Source: Bacteroidota bacterium (GTDB taxonomy: Bacteria > Bacteroidota > Bacteroidia > Bacteroidales > Dysgonomonadaceae). Taken from it: 64,000 bases of DNA. Shown here in pieces: positions 1-7,449 of this stretch. A program made the position numbers and the translations under genes. The notes beneath the pieces were generated by a model. That model had not been told where the DNA came from. It made no database searches and saw only the letters and a list, made by a program, of their open reading frames with translations. Where the stretch lies: the NCBI GenBank assembly GCA_023437305.1, contig JAEZGN010000022.1, positions 324,329 to 388,328 on the forward strand. The letters run 5' to 3'. Position 1 is the first letter of the stretch. Every line of letters begins with the position of its first letter.

Positions 1-1558
1 GCTCCAGCCATTCTTGGCCAAAGCCGGGTAAACCTCTACGGTTAGGCGCTACAATGATATATCCGTTAGCTGCCATCATTTGTAAATTCCAACGATAAGA
101 CCAAAACTGGCTCACTGTACTTTGTGGCCCTCCCTGACAGTATAATATTGCAGGGTATTTCTTATTTGGATCAAAGTTTGGAGGATAAACAACCCATGTC
201 AGCATTTTCTTACCATCGGTAGTAGCTATCCAGCGTTCCTCTACTTTGCCCATTGTTAACTGGCTGAGTATATCTTTGTTTTCGAAACTAAGTTCAGTAG
301 CTTCTCCTGTAGAAATATTTACAGAATATATTTCATTCGGTTTAGATAATGAGTGACGAAGTGCTATAAGTTTGTCTCCGGCTATCTCGAATGATTCATA
401 ATCGTGATCACCTTTGGTGATTTGTTTTATTTCTTTTGTGTGAATATAAGCCTGAAACAATTGTGTTTTAGCTTCAACACAAGAAACAAAATAAATACTT
501 TGATTGTCATCACTCCACAAAAGGAAATCTGTATTATAATCGAATGCTTCGGTCACGTATGTCTTTTCTTTTGTAGCTAGATTCATGACAAACATTCTGT
601 TTTTGTCCGACTCATAGCCTTCACGTTCCATACTTTGCCAAGCAATATATTTTCCATCGGGAGAGAATACAGGGTTTATATCATACCCCATCATACCCTC
701 TGTGAGGTTTACTGTCTGCTTACTTTCTATATTGTATAGATAAATGTCTGAATTGGTAGACAAAGCGTATTCCAATCCTTTTTTCTTGCGGCATGTATAT
801 GCTATGGATTTACTATCCGGACTCCAAGCCAACTGCTCGGTACCTCCAAACGGAAGCATTGGACATTCGTATGGCTCATCGCCAAGAATATCAATTCCAT
901 CTGATACTTTTTCTCCATCAAAATCAGCCACAAAGGTGTGAGGTATTTCTTCAACCCACTCAGACCAGTGTTTATACATCAGATCATCAATAATTCGTCC
1001 CGATGCTTTTGGCAAATCTTTGTAACGGTCAGTTGTACGCTCTCCGAACTTTATGTTTTTGATGTACATAATTCTTTTTCCATCAGGAGAATACGAGAAG
1101 CCATTTACATCACCTTCTATCTTGCTTATTTGCTTACGGTCGCTACCATCAGGGTTCATTTCCCATATTTGAGAAGAACCACTTTCGCTACTCAAAAAGG
1201 CAATCTTACTACCACCTTTCACCCAAATAGCGTTGTTTTCGCTTTTAGGTGTTTGGGTAATTTGCTTTTTGTCAGAACCATCTACGTTCATCGTAAATAG
1301 TTCTTTGTTTGTTTTATTCTGCTCAATGCTTACATAAGTTACACCATACAATATCTTCGATTTGTCAGGTGAGACCTGAACATCAGATACACGTCCAAAA
1401 CTATACAATACTTCGGGCGTCATTATTCCGTTTTCTACCTTTACGGAGGCTTTACCTATGATGGGCTCATCTTTTTCTGTATTTGCCTTCTTGTCGGCAG
1501 AGTTACATGCTGATAAGACTGCACCTAAAACTAATGCCATAATGGATTTATATTTCAT
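1..1558 (-). CDS. S9-family (prolyl oligopeptidase/DPP-like) peptidase lipoprotein, 3' part missing
   Basis: The frame is open from the ATG at 1556-1558 to the left edge, giving 519 codons with no stop, so the gene is cut by the window and not broken. The protein opens with a short hydrophobic segment ending in a lipobox (L-S-A-C at residues 15-18), so it should be a lipoprotein of the cell envelope. Most of the visible part is repetitive beta-propeller-like sequence (VSPDKSKILYGV is one blade-like strand pair). The last 50 residues contain the GGPQS and PNRRGLPGFGQEW segments that begin the alpha/beta-hydrolase domain of S9 peptidases. The catalytic Ser, Asp and His lie beyond the edge and cannot be checked. 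Family members cleave short peptides, often after proline. It has its own promoter (1581-1611) and is separated from the next gene by a terminator. Confidence 0.9.
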   Translation of the reverse strand, partial: MKYKSIMALVLGAVLSACNSADKKANTEKDEPIIGKASVKVENGIMTPEVLYSFGRVSDVQVSPDKSKILYGVTYVSIEQNKTNKELFTMNVDGSDKKQITQTPKSENNAIWVKGGSKIAFLSSESGSSQIWEMNPDGSDRKQISKIEGDVNGFSYSPDGKRIMYIKNIKFGERTTDRYKDLPKASGRIIDDLMYKHWSEWVEEIPHTFVADFDGEKVSDGIDILGDEPYECPMLPFGGTEQLAWSPDSKSIAYTCRKKKGLEYALSTNSDIYLYNIESKQTVNLTEGMMGYDINPVFSPDGKYIAWQSMEREGYESDKNRMFVMNLATKEKTYVTEAFDYNTDFLLWSDDNQSIYFVSCVEAKTQLFQAYIHTKEIKQITKGDHDYESFEIAGDKLIALRHSLSKPNEIYSVNISTGEATELSFENKDILSQLTMGKVEERWIATTDGKKMLTWVVYPPNFDPNKKYPAILYCQGGPQSTVSQFWSYRWNLQMMAANGYIIVAPNRRGLPGFGQEWLE

Positions 1559-1580
1559 ATACTTATTTGTTTTATGGCTC

Positions 1581-1611
1581 CAAAGGTATCAGTTTTTTGT
1601 AATACATACAA
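1581..1611 (-). promoter_or_regulatory. Bacteroidetes-type promoter for the S9 peptidase
   Basis: On the minus strand a -33 TTG (1609-1611) is followed after 20 bases by TACCTTTG (1581-1588), matching the Bacteroidetes primary-sigma consensus TAnnTTTG. It lies 22 bases ahead of the start codon at 1558. Confidence 0.7.
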
Positions 1612-1676
1612 CTTTAATTGGTCTGTAGAAATCATATATTTATACTCAATTGCATAATTTTTTAGGACATTAAAAT

Positions 1677-1709
1677 AAGCATGGCGATTATTTTTTAATC
1701 GCCATGCTT
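1677..1709 (-). terminator. Hairpin terminator after the DUF1080 gene
   Basis: AAGCATGGCGATT at 1677-1689 pairs perfectly with AATCGCCATGCTT at 1697-1709, a 13 bp stem with a short T-rich loop, followed on the minus strand by a T-rich stretch. It separates the minus-strand gene at 1736-3028 from the S9 peptidase. Confidence 0.8.
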
Positions 1710-1735
1710 TAAGTCTATATAAAATGTCTTTTTTA

Positions 1736-3028
1736 TTACAGTGTTTTTAGCTTTAAATTACGCCATAGAACTTTTATGCCGCCACCATCATGTATTTGAA
1801 GTGCTATGCGTCCTTGTCCTGCACCGATTTTCTGATCATCAAAGTTGACCATCTCTTGTCCATTAAGCCATGTCGTAACTTTGTTACCCTGAACGAGTAT
1901 ACGCATAGTATTCCAGTCGCCAACTTTAAGAAACTCTTCCTTTTCTTTAGGTACTTGTATCAACCATCCTCTACCGTACGATTCGTAGATGCCTCCTGTT
2001 CCATGACCTTTAGGTGCTACTTCTACTTGCCAGCCATTCACTTTTACATCTTCTTCAATAAACGAACGGATAAATACTCCCGAATTACCATCTGCTTCTT
2101 GCTTAAATTCAACAGTCAGATCAAAATTATCATAATATTCGCGCGTAGCTAGATATCCGTATTGTTTGTCCGGTCCGCTTTCGCATACCAAAAGCCCATC
2201 TTGTACGTACCATTTTTCTGTTCCATAGACGTCCCAGCCTTTAAGGTCTGTACCGTTAAACAGGCTTACTTCCTTCGATTTCGCTGGTAGTTCTTTGATC
2301 TTTATATTGCGGAACGAGGCCGGATATCCATGATCTTGGAGACATAATACGCCTTTTTTTGCCAGTCCGTATTCTGGAGCATCTTTCCATTTTCCACTAT
2401 TCTTTCGTTCGAACCAATCATCAGTCCATGCTTCGAATTCTAATATTTTTACACCATTCAACCAGTGTTCTACATGACCATTGTCAAATACTATTTTCGA
2501 ATTGTTCCATTCTCCCTGAGGATTAACTTTCATTTTTGTCGTATCGGGAATATACATAGCATAATCTGCACCCAGATCTTGCCAGGCTTCCAGTTTTTCT
2601 GCGAAATTAGGGGTATCTATCAGTTGGTATTCAGGACCGGTAACATACGGTACTTTATATTGCGGTCTTTCCACTACATGATATAGCATGCCGCTATTTC
2701 CACCTTTGGATAATTTCCAATCCCAAGACAATTCGAAATTTTCATACTGTTTTTCTGTAACAATGTATCCACTGGCATCGCTACCATCTCCTTTTGCCTG
2801 AATGCAGCCATCTACAACATGCCAAGGCTCAGTGAGCGATGTACCATTGTAGTCGCGCCATCCATTAAGTGTTTCTCCATCAAATAAAAGTTGCCAACCT
2901 TCTTGCTTCTCTTTTTCGGTCAGAGTGTTAGGCTTTTCTCCACCGATGCAGGCTGTAAAAGATACTGCCACAATGGAGCATAGTGTCAGTAGGATTTTAG
3001 GAGTCTGTTTTTTAATTGTAAACATCAT
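1736..3028 (-). CDS. Lipoprotein with two DUF1080 (3-keto-disaccharide hydrolase-type) domains
   Basis: The 430-residue product has a signal peptide ending in a lipobox (SFTAC, Cys about residue 27), so it is probably an envelope lipoprotein. Two similar concanavalin-like domains follow: about 40-245, opening GWQLLFDGETLNGWRDYNG, and about 250-430, opening SLFNGTDLKGWDVYG. Both carry the FDG/FNG-T-x-L-x-GW start and the NGxxxxxF end typical of DUF1080 (Pfam 3-keto-disaccharide hydrolase). Some members hydrolyse 3-keto-glycosides; the substrate here is unknown. A second Met is residue 2, so the start is uncertain by one codon. A terminator follows the gene, and 192 bases separate it from the upstream murQ. 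Whether it belongs to the peptidoglycan cluster or is independent cannot be told. Confidence 0.85.
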   Translation of the reverse strand: MMFTIKKQTPKILLTLCSIVAVSFTACIGGEKPNTLTEKEKQEGWQLLFDGETLNGWRDYNGTSLTEPWHVVDGCIQAKGDGSDASGYIVTEKQYENFELSWDWKLSKGGNSGMLYHVVERPQYKVPYVTGPEYQLIDTPNFAEKLEAWQDLGADYAMYIPDTTKMKVNPQGEWNNSKIVFDNGHVEHWLNGVKILEFEAWTDDWFERKNSGKWKDAPEYGLAKKGVLCLQDHGYPASFRNIKIKELPAKSKEVSLFNGTDLKGWDVYGTEKWYVQDGLLVCESGPDKQYGYLATREYYDNFDLTVEFKQEADGNSGVFIRSFIEEDVKVNGWQVEVAPKGHGTGGIYESYGRGWLIQVPKEKEEFLKVGDWNTMRILVQGNKVTTWLNGQEMVNFDDQKIGAGQGRIALQIHDGGGIKVLWRNLKLKTL

Positions 3029-3220
3029 ATTTGATTTTGGTTTATAAATAGGTTAAACTTATCGGTAAAGATAATGAATTATGTATAAAACACTTACTGC
3101 TCAGCAGCAACACTTTGTATAAATCTACTTTTTTGACGAATGACCCAATAATGCTGTAGTATCGAATAAGTGCCTAATCATCTGTATAGTAGTGGTCTAA
3201 ATGTTTACTATTTAGAGTGA

Positions 3221-4042
3221 TTATTTATTGTCAGTTCTGTATGCATCCACAGCTTTTTTAACCGAACCATGCAGTAACAATAAATGCTTTGCTTGCTCAT
3301 AATCCAAGCCTAGCTCTTCTGATACCATGCGTGTTCCCCTGTCTACAAGTTTAGCATTCGATAATTGCATGTTAACCATTCGGTTACCTTTTACCCGCCC
3401 TAACTTTATCATGGTAGCCGTAGTGATCATATTCAATATCATTTTTTGACCTGTGCCCGATTTCATACGCGAACTACCTGTAACATATTCAGGACCAACT
3501 ATCATTTCTATTGCAATTTCAGCTTCTTGAGCAATAGGCGAATCCGGATTGCTAGAGATGGATGCCGTAAGAATCCCATGTTTGCGAGCTTCACGTAAAG
3601 CTCCTACAACGTATGGCGTTGTTCCTGATGCAGCAATCCCAATCACTGTATCTTTATCATTTATGTTGTGAGCTTGTAATTCCGTCCATCCCGACTCCAT
3701 ATTGTCTTCAGCTTTTTCTACAGGATTGCGCAATGCTGTATCGCCTCCTGCAATAAGTCCGATAACCAAAGTTTTTGGCATACCAAATGTTGGTGGAATT
3801 TCCGAAGCGTCCAATACTCCAAGACGTCCACTGGTTCCTGCTCCCATATAGAAAATACGCCCTCCTTGTTGCATCCGGGGTACTATTTGCGAAACAAGTT
3901 TTTCTATTTGTGGTATCGCCTTTTCTACAGCTAAAGCTACTTTTTTATCTTCATTGTTTATATCTGTCAAGAGTTCAAGTACAGACTTGTTCTCAAGATT
4001 GTCATATAGCGACGGTTGCTCTGTTATCTTTACAAAAGCCAT
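3221..4042 (-). CDS. murQ: N-acetylmuramic acid 6-phosphate etherase MurQ
   Basis: MurQ removes the D-lactyl ether of MurNAc-6-phosphate, giving GlcNAc-6-phosphate and D-lactate, in the cytoplasm. The 273-residue protein has the SIS sugar-isomerase fold with the signature GRIFYMGAGTSGRLGVLDASE at about residues 61-81; E81 (DASEIPPTF) and E112 (EKAEDN) sit where the two conserved catalytic glutamates of the family are expected. The SSRMKSGTGQKMILNM segment near 190 is also typical. It is slightly shorter than the E. coli enzyme (about 298). It is the last gene of a murT-murK-murQ block: only 6 bases separate it from the kinase gene upstream. The same trio, with this order, serves MurNAc use in Tannerella, a MurNAc auxotroph. 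Confidence 0.96.
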   Translation of the reverse strand: MAFVKITEQPSLYDNLENKSVLELLTDINNEDKKVALAVEKAIPQIEKLVSQIVPRMQQGGRIFYMGAGTSGRLGVLDASEIPPTFGMPKTLVIGLIAGGDTALRNPVEKAEDNMESGWTELQAHNINDKDTVIGIAASGTTPYVVGALREARKHGILTASISSNPDSPIAQEAEIAIEMIVGPEYVTGSSRMKSGTGQKMILNMITTATMIKLGRVKGNRMVNMQLSNAKLVDRGTRMVSEELGLDYEQAKHLLLLHGSVKKAVDAYRTDNK

Positions 4043-4048
4043 GTTGAA

Positions 4049-4906
4049 TTAATTATGTATTGTTTGACATTCGCCTGCATAGTATCTAATGAGGCCCTCC
4101 ATCGGAGACTGAGCGATGATACCTACCTTTATATTTAAGTCTGCACCAACTTTGCGTACCAAATCTTTATAATAGTATGCTACCGATCCGGTGAAATGTA
4201 CATCATTATTTTTGTAATCGTATTGCATCACATTTTTTACAAAAAAGTCTTTGAAAGCATTGTATACTAGATCGTACACCGTTTTATCGTGTATATTCTC
4301 TACCAAAAACGGAGATAAACTTGCCAAAAAACGATTTGCAAGGGGTTGTCTATATACCATATCCAGAATAGTTGCAGGAGTGAGATCAAACTCTTTCAGG
4401 AATTTTTCTTTCAACCCTTTTGTTAGCTGGTTTTTCAGACATGCTCCTAAGAATAAGCGGCCAAGTACGGCACCGCTTCCTTCGTCACCTAAGACATAGC
4501 CCAGCGGGGAAACATTCTCAACAATCTCTTCTCCGTCGTAAAAACAAGAGTTTGATCCTGTGCCCAGGATACAAGCGATGCCTTTTTTTGTCCCACATAG
4601 TCCTTTTGCTGCCGCAACTAAATCACTATTTACTTCAATGTGAGATGTCTTTATATTATCGGCTATAGCATCTCTTACAATTTTATTTTTTTCGGGGGAT
4701 GCACAGCCTGCACCAAAAAAATGTACAGAATCTATTGTGTGTCCATTGAGGACGGGGTTAATAACTTTCTTTATTTCTTCACTAATATCTTCTCGAGACC
4801 GAAAGAACGGATTTGCTCCTTTGGTAGAAATCTGTTTGATCTCTTTAGTACCTTCTACTAAACGCCAATCGACCTTTGTAGAGCCGCCATCTGCTAATAA
4901 TATCAT
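4049..4906 (-). CDS. murK: BadF/BadG-family amino sugar kinase, probable MurNAc kinase (MurK-like)
   Basis: A 285-residue ASKHA-fold kinase of the BadF/BadG/BcrA family. The phosphate-1 loop is LADGGSTKVDW at residues 4-14; the second phosphate-binding motif is CILGTGSNSC and the adenosine-side glycine cluster is GYVLGDEGSGA. These match N-acetylglucosamine/N-acetylmuramate kinases. Because it lies directly between a MurT-like membrane protein and MurQ, the likely reaction is ATP-dependent 6-phosphorylation of free MurNAc, feeding MurQ. The start overlaps the murT stop by four bases (ATGA at 4903-4906) and murQ follows after 6 bases, so the three are translationally coupled. A paralogue lies at 31501-32349; activity on GlcNAc instead cannot be excluded from sequence. 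Confidence 0.9.
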   Translation of the reverse strand: MILLADGGSTKVDWRLVEGTKEIKQISTKGANPFFRSREDISEEIKKVINPVLNGHTIDSVHFFGAGCASPEKNKIVRDAIADNIKTSHIEVNSDLVAAAKGLCGTKKGIACILGTGSNSCFYDGEEIVENVSPLGYVLGDEGSGAVLGRLFLGACLKNQLTKGLKEKFLKEFDLTPATILDMVYRQPLANRFLASLSPFLVENIHDKTVYDLVYNAFKDFFVKNVMQYDYKNNDVHFTGSVAYYYKDLVRKVGADLNIKVGIIAQSPMEGLIRYYAGECQTIHN

Positions 4907-6072
4907 ATTTTAATATATATTTTCTTTTTATACAATATGTTTCCTATTATCCAATTAAAACCTACAAACAAAAGGGCATATGCAAGCGAACCGAGGTAAT
5001 TGCCCAGATAAGGTTGTAGACAAATTTGGTATATGAAGTTTTTTAAATTAATTATATTTCCGTCATAAGTAAAAATTATGTTTCCGAGCAAAATAGAGAA
5101 AATACCTGCTGCAACATATATAAATAAAGGATTTACACCAAATGATTCAAAAAATACGCTCCATTTTTTATGTCCTTTTATATCTATGATCCATATCAGA
5201 AGAGCAAGCAACGTTGAAGCTAACCCACACGTTGCCAAAACAAATGTAGGAGACCATATTTTTTTGTTAATCGGACAACCGTAACTAAGCAAAAAGCCTA
5301 AGAATGTCATTATAGCTCCGATTATAAATAAACGTTGTATTCGCTCGTTATTGTCTTTGGTTGTTAGGAGAATTTCTCCGCAACAGAATCCTATTAATAC
5401 ATGGCAGATTGCGGGTATGGTACTTAATAGTCCTTCGGGATCAATTGCCAAACCAGTATCTTTATACATATGATCTGCACCCAAAATAGCTCTGTCCAGA
5501 ACTGAAATGATATTGTCTTCACTAAAGTCGAAGCCGTTGCCAAATAAGAGCAGTAAGAAATATCCAATGAGTGTAACGACTATGATATAAGGGATATACT
5601 TATGTTTTACAAATATGGCTATCAGAGCTGTAGCACCGTATGTTAGTGCCAGTCGTTGCATAACACCGAGTATTCGGATATGCTCGAAGTTTGTAATAGC
5701 TGTTATAAATCTTTCAAAAAAGCCAATATCTTCACCTGATAGGCTATTGAATGTTCTGAATGATAATGAAAGCCAGCCTAATCCAAGTCCGATAAGGAAT
5801 ATAACTACAGTTCTTTTTAGTATTTTGAAGAGTGTAGGCTTGTTGAACTCAAAATTGAATTTTCGTAACGAGATGTAAGTTGATATTCCCATAATAAACA
5901 TGAAGAATGGGAAAACCAAGTCGGTAGGAGTTAGTCCATGCCAGGCTGCATGTCCCAGAGGCGCATATACATAGCTCCACGAGCCCGGATTATTTACCAT
6001 TATCATTCCCGCAATGGTTATTCCTCGCAGTATGTCGAGAGATAGGAGTCTGCTGCTTGGTCTTTGAGTCAT
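4903..6072 (-). CDS. murT: DUF5009-type multi-pass membrane protein, MurT-like MurNAc transporter
   Basis: The 389-residue protein has about ten hydrophobic helices and the N-terminal signature RLLSLDILRGITIAGMIMVNN typical of DUF5009/heparan-glucosaminide-acetyltransferase-like proteins, followed by W-H-G-L-T-P-T-D-L-V-F-P-F-F. In Tannerella a protein of this family, MurT, encoded with murK and murQ, is needed for MurNAc uptake across the inner membrane; the identical gene order here supports the same role. Homology to acyltransferases (NagX, HGSNAT) means that acetylation of an amino sugar during transport is an alternative. Four bases overlap with murK. The 128-base upstream gap carries a 10 bp direct repeat and a 22 bp sequence repeated at 45059, possible control sites. 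Confidence 0.8.
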   Translation of the reverse strand: MTQRPSSRLLSLDILRGITIAGMIMVNNPGSWSYVYAPLGHAAWHGLTPTDLVFPFFMFIMGISTYISLRKFNFEFNKPTLFKILKRTVVIFLIGLGLGWLSLSFRTFNSLSGEDIGFFERFITAITNFEHIRILGVMQRLALTYGATALIAIFVKHKYIPYIIVVTLIGYFLLLLFGNGFDFSEDNIISVLDRAILGADHMYKDTGLAIDPEGLLSTIPAICHVLIGFCCGEILLTTKDNNERIQRLFIIGAIMTFLGFLLSYGCPINKKIWSPTFVLATCGLASTLLALLIWIIDIKGHKKWSVFFESFGVNPLFIYVAAGIFSILLGNIIFTYDGNIINLKNFIYQICLQPYLGNYLGSLAYALLFVGFNWIIGNILYKKKIYIKI

Positions 6073-6084
6073 TTGTTACTTTTT

Positions 6085-6116
6085 TTATGGTGCTTATAAT
6101 CAAGTATTATGGTGCT
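6085..6116 (-). repeat. 10 bp direct repeat with two-helical-turn spacing upstream of murT
   Basis: TTATGGTGCT occurs at 6085-6094 and again at 6107-6116, start to start 22 bp, 13-44 bases ahead of the murT start codon (minus strand). This geometry suits a protein-binding operator, but no regulator is known. Confidence 0.5.
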
Positions 6117-6136
6117 AAAAGGTGACAAAAGTGACA
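6115..6136 (-). repeat. 22 bp exact repeat, copy 1 (upstream of murT)
   Basis: On the minus strand this reads TGTCACTTTTGTCACC then TTTTAG. The same 22 bases occur on the plus strand at 45059-45080, just ahead of the alkD-like gene, and the match ends sharply on both sides. It contains two GTCAC steps 9 bases apart. Both copies point toward the following gene. Confidence 0.75.
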
Positions 6137-6200
6137 CTTTTTCGATATGCTTATATTGTAACCTTTTGCCTTGTAATTTTCAAATTGGTATCTCAAATAG

Positions 6201-7436
6201 CTATTTATATAGATAATATTTTTTTGATGTCTTTTTAAAAGGCTCGGTTTCTTTATACCAAAAATCTTTTATATCATCAAATCTATTATTTTTAGCAAAT
6301 GTAAGTCTTACATAGTCGCTTCCCGAAACCTGATCAAACATTCTATAGCGTTTGTCATTCGCATTGTCGAAAATAGCTTTATCCGGATACAATCTAGCTA
6401 TTTCCTGCATTACATAGAACTGTATCTCTGATAAACGAGCTTTTTCATAATTCATTATATGCACTTGTACACCTTCCAGTTGTTCTCCTTGCCCTACCGA
6501 ATAGAACGGTTTCAGATATATTGGTCTAAAATGTATCCCCGGCAAGTGCAATTGGTTAAGATTATTTGCCAGATCGCTTGCATTGATCCATTGGGCAGCA
6601 AACATCTGGAACGGAATTGTATAACCTACACCGATAGACATGTAGCCTAGTTCTCCTAAGATTCCCGATACGGGATACATAACCGCAGAAATCGGTTGTG
6701 GAATATGAGGTGAAGACGGTATCCATTGCAATCCCGTTTGTTCGTATGTCATTTTACGCTTCCAGCTTTTCATTTTTACTACTTGCAGTTTACACTGTTT
6801 GCTTAGCATATTCTCTCCGTTTAGTAACAATGCCAATTCACCGCAAGTCAACCCATATACATAAGGTATTTTGAACTGGCTTACAAAGGAAATAAATTTA
6901 TCATCAACTAGTCCGCCTTCAACTTTTAAACCGCCCAGAGGATTGGGTCTGTCGAGAACAACGAATTCCACATCGTTTTGGGCAGCAGCCTGCATTGCTA
7001 ATCCCATTGTGCTAATATAAGTGAACGAACGGCAGCCTATATCTTGTATGTCGTATACCAGCACATCAATATTTTTAAGCATTTCGGCAGAAGGAAAACG
7101 TGTTTTTCCATGTAATGAATATACGGGTAATCCTGTTTTCGGATCTGTTACATTATCTACAGGATCTCCTGCATGTGCATCGCCTCTTACTCCATGTTCG
7201 GGAGCAAAAAGTGCAACTAACTGTACATTCTTTGCTTCGTGAAGAATGTCAATAGTCGATTTCATATTATTATCTACCCCTGTAGGATTTGTTATAAGTC
7301 CTACACGTTTGCCCTCCAATATTTTAAAATTTTGCTCTTTTAGAACTTCAATTCCGGTCTTAATCTTTATCTTCTGAGCGAAGGTTGTAAAAGAGAACAA
7401 GAATAATAGTGATAATATTATAGATACTTTTTTCAT
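6201..7436 (-). CDS. namZ: DUF1343 exo-beta-N-acetylmuramidase (NamZ-like), copy 1
   Basis: The family of Bacillus NamZ/YbbC removes terminal MurNAc from the non-reducing end of peptidoglycan fragments. The start at 7434-7436 is preferred because it gives a clean signal peptide (MKKVSIILSLLFLFSFTTFA-Q); a Met further upstream (7487) would add a charged tail and overlap the previous gene. The 411-residue mature region has the family's blocks: GLITNPTGVD, LFAPEHGVRGDAHAGD, DVLVYDIQDIGCRSFTYISTM, VVLDRPNPLGG and GLTCGELA. It should act in the periplasm. Its stop lies 128 bases from murT, and ampG ends 13 bases upstream, so it is in line to supply free MurNAc to MurT. Overall 30-40% similar by eye to the second copy at 14626-15789. 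Confidence 0.92.
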   Translation of the reverse strand: MKKVSIILSLLFLFSFTTFAQKIKIKTGIEVLKEQNFKILEGKRVGLITNPTGVDNNMKSTIDILHEAKNVQLVALFAPEHGVRGDAHAGDPVDNVTDPKTGLPVYSLHGKTRFPSAEMLKNIDVLVYDIQDIGCRSFTYISTMGLAMQAAAQNDVEFVVLDRPNPLGGLKVEGGLVDDKFISFVSQFKIPYVYGLTCGELALLLNGENMLSKQCKLQVVKMKSWKRKMTYEQTGLQWIPSSPHIPQPISAVMYPVSGILGELGYMSIGVGYTIPFQMFAAQWINASDLANNLNQLHLPGIHFRPIYLKPFYSVGQGEQLEGVQVHIMNYEKARLSEIQFYVMQEIARLYPDKAIFDNANDKRYRMFDQVSGSDYVRLTFAKNNRFDDIKDFWYKETEPFKKTSKKYYLYK

Positions 7437-7449
7437 TGTTGATTGTTTT

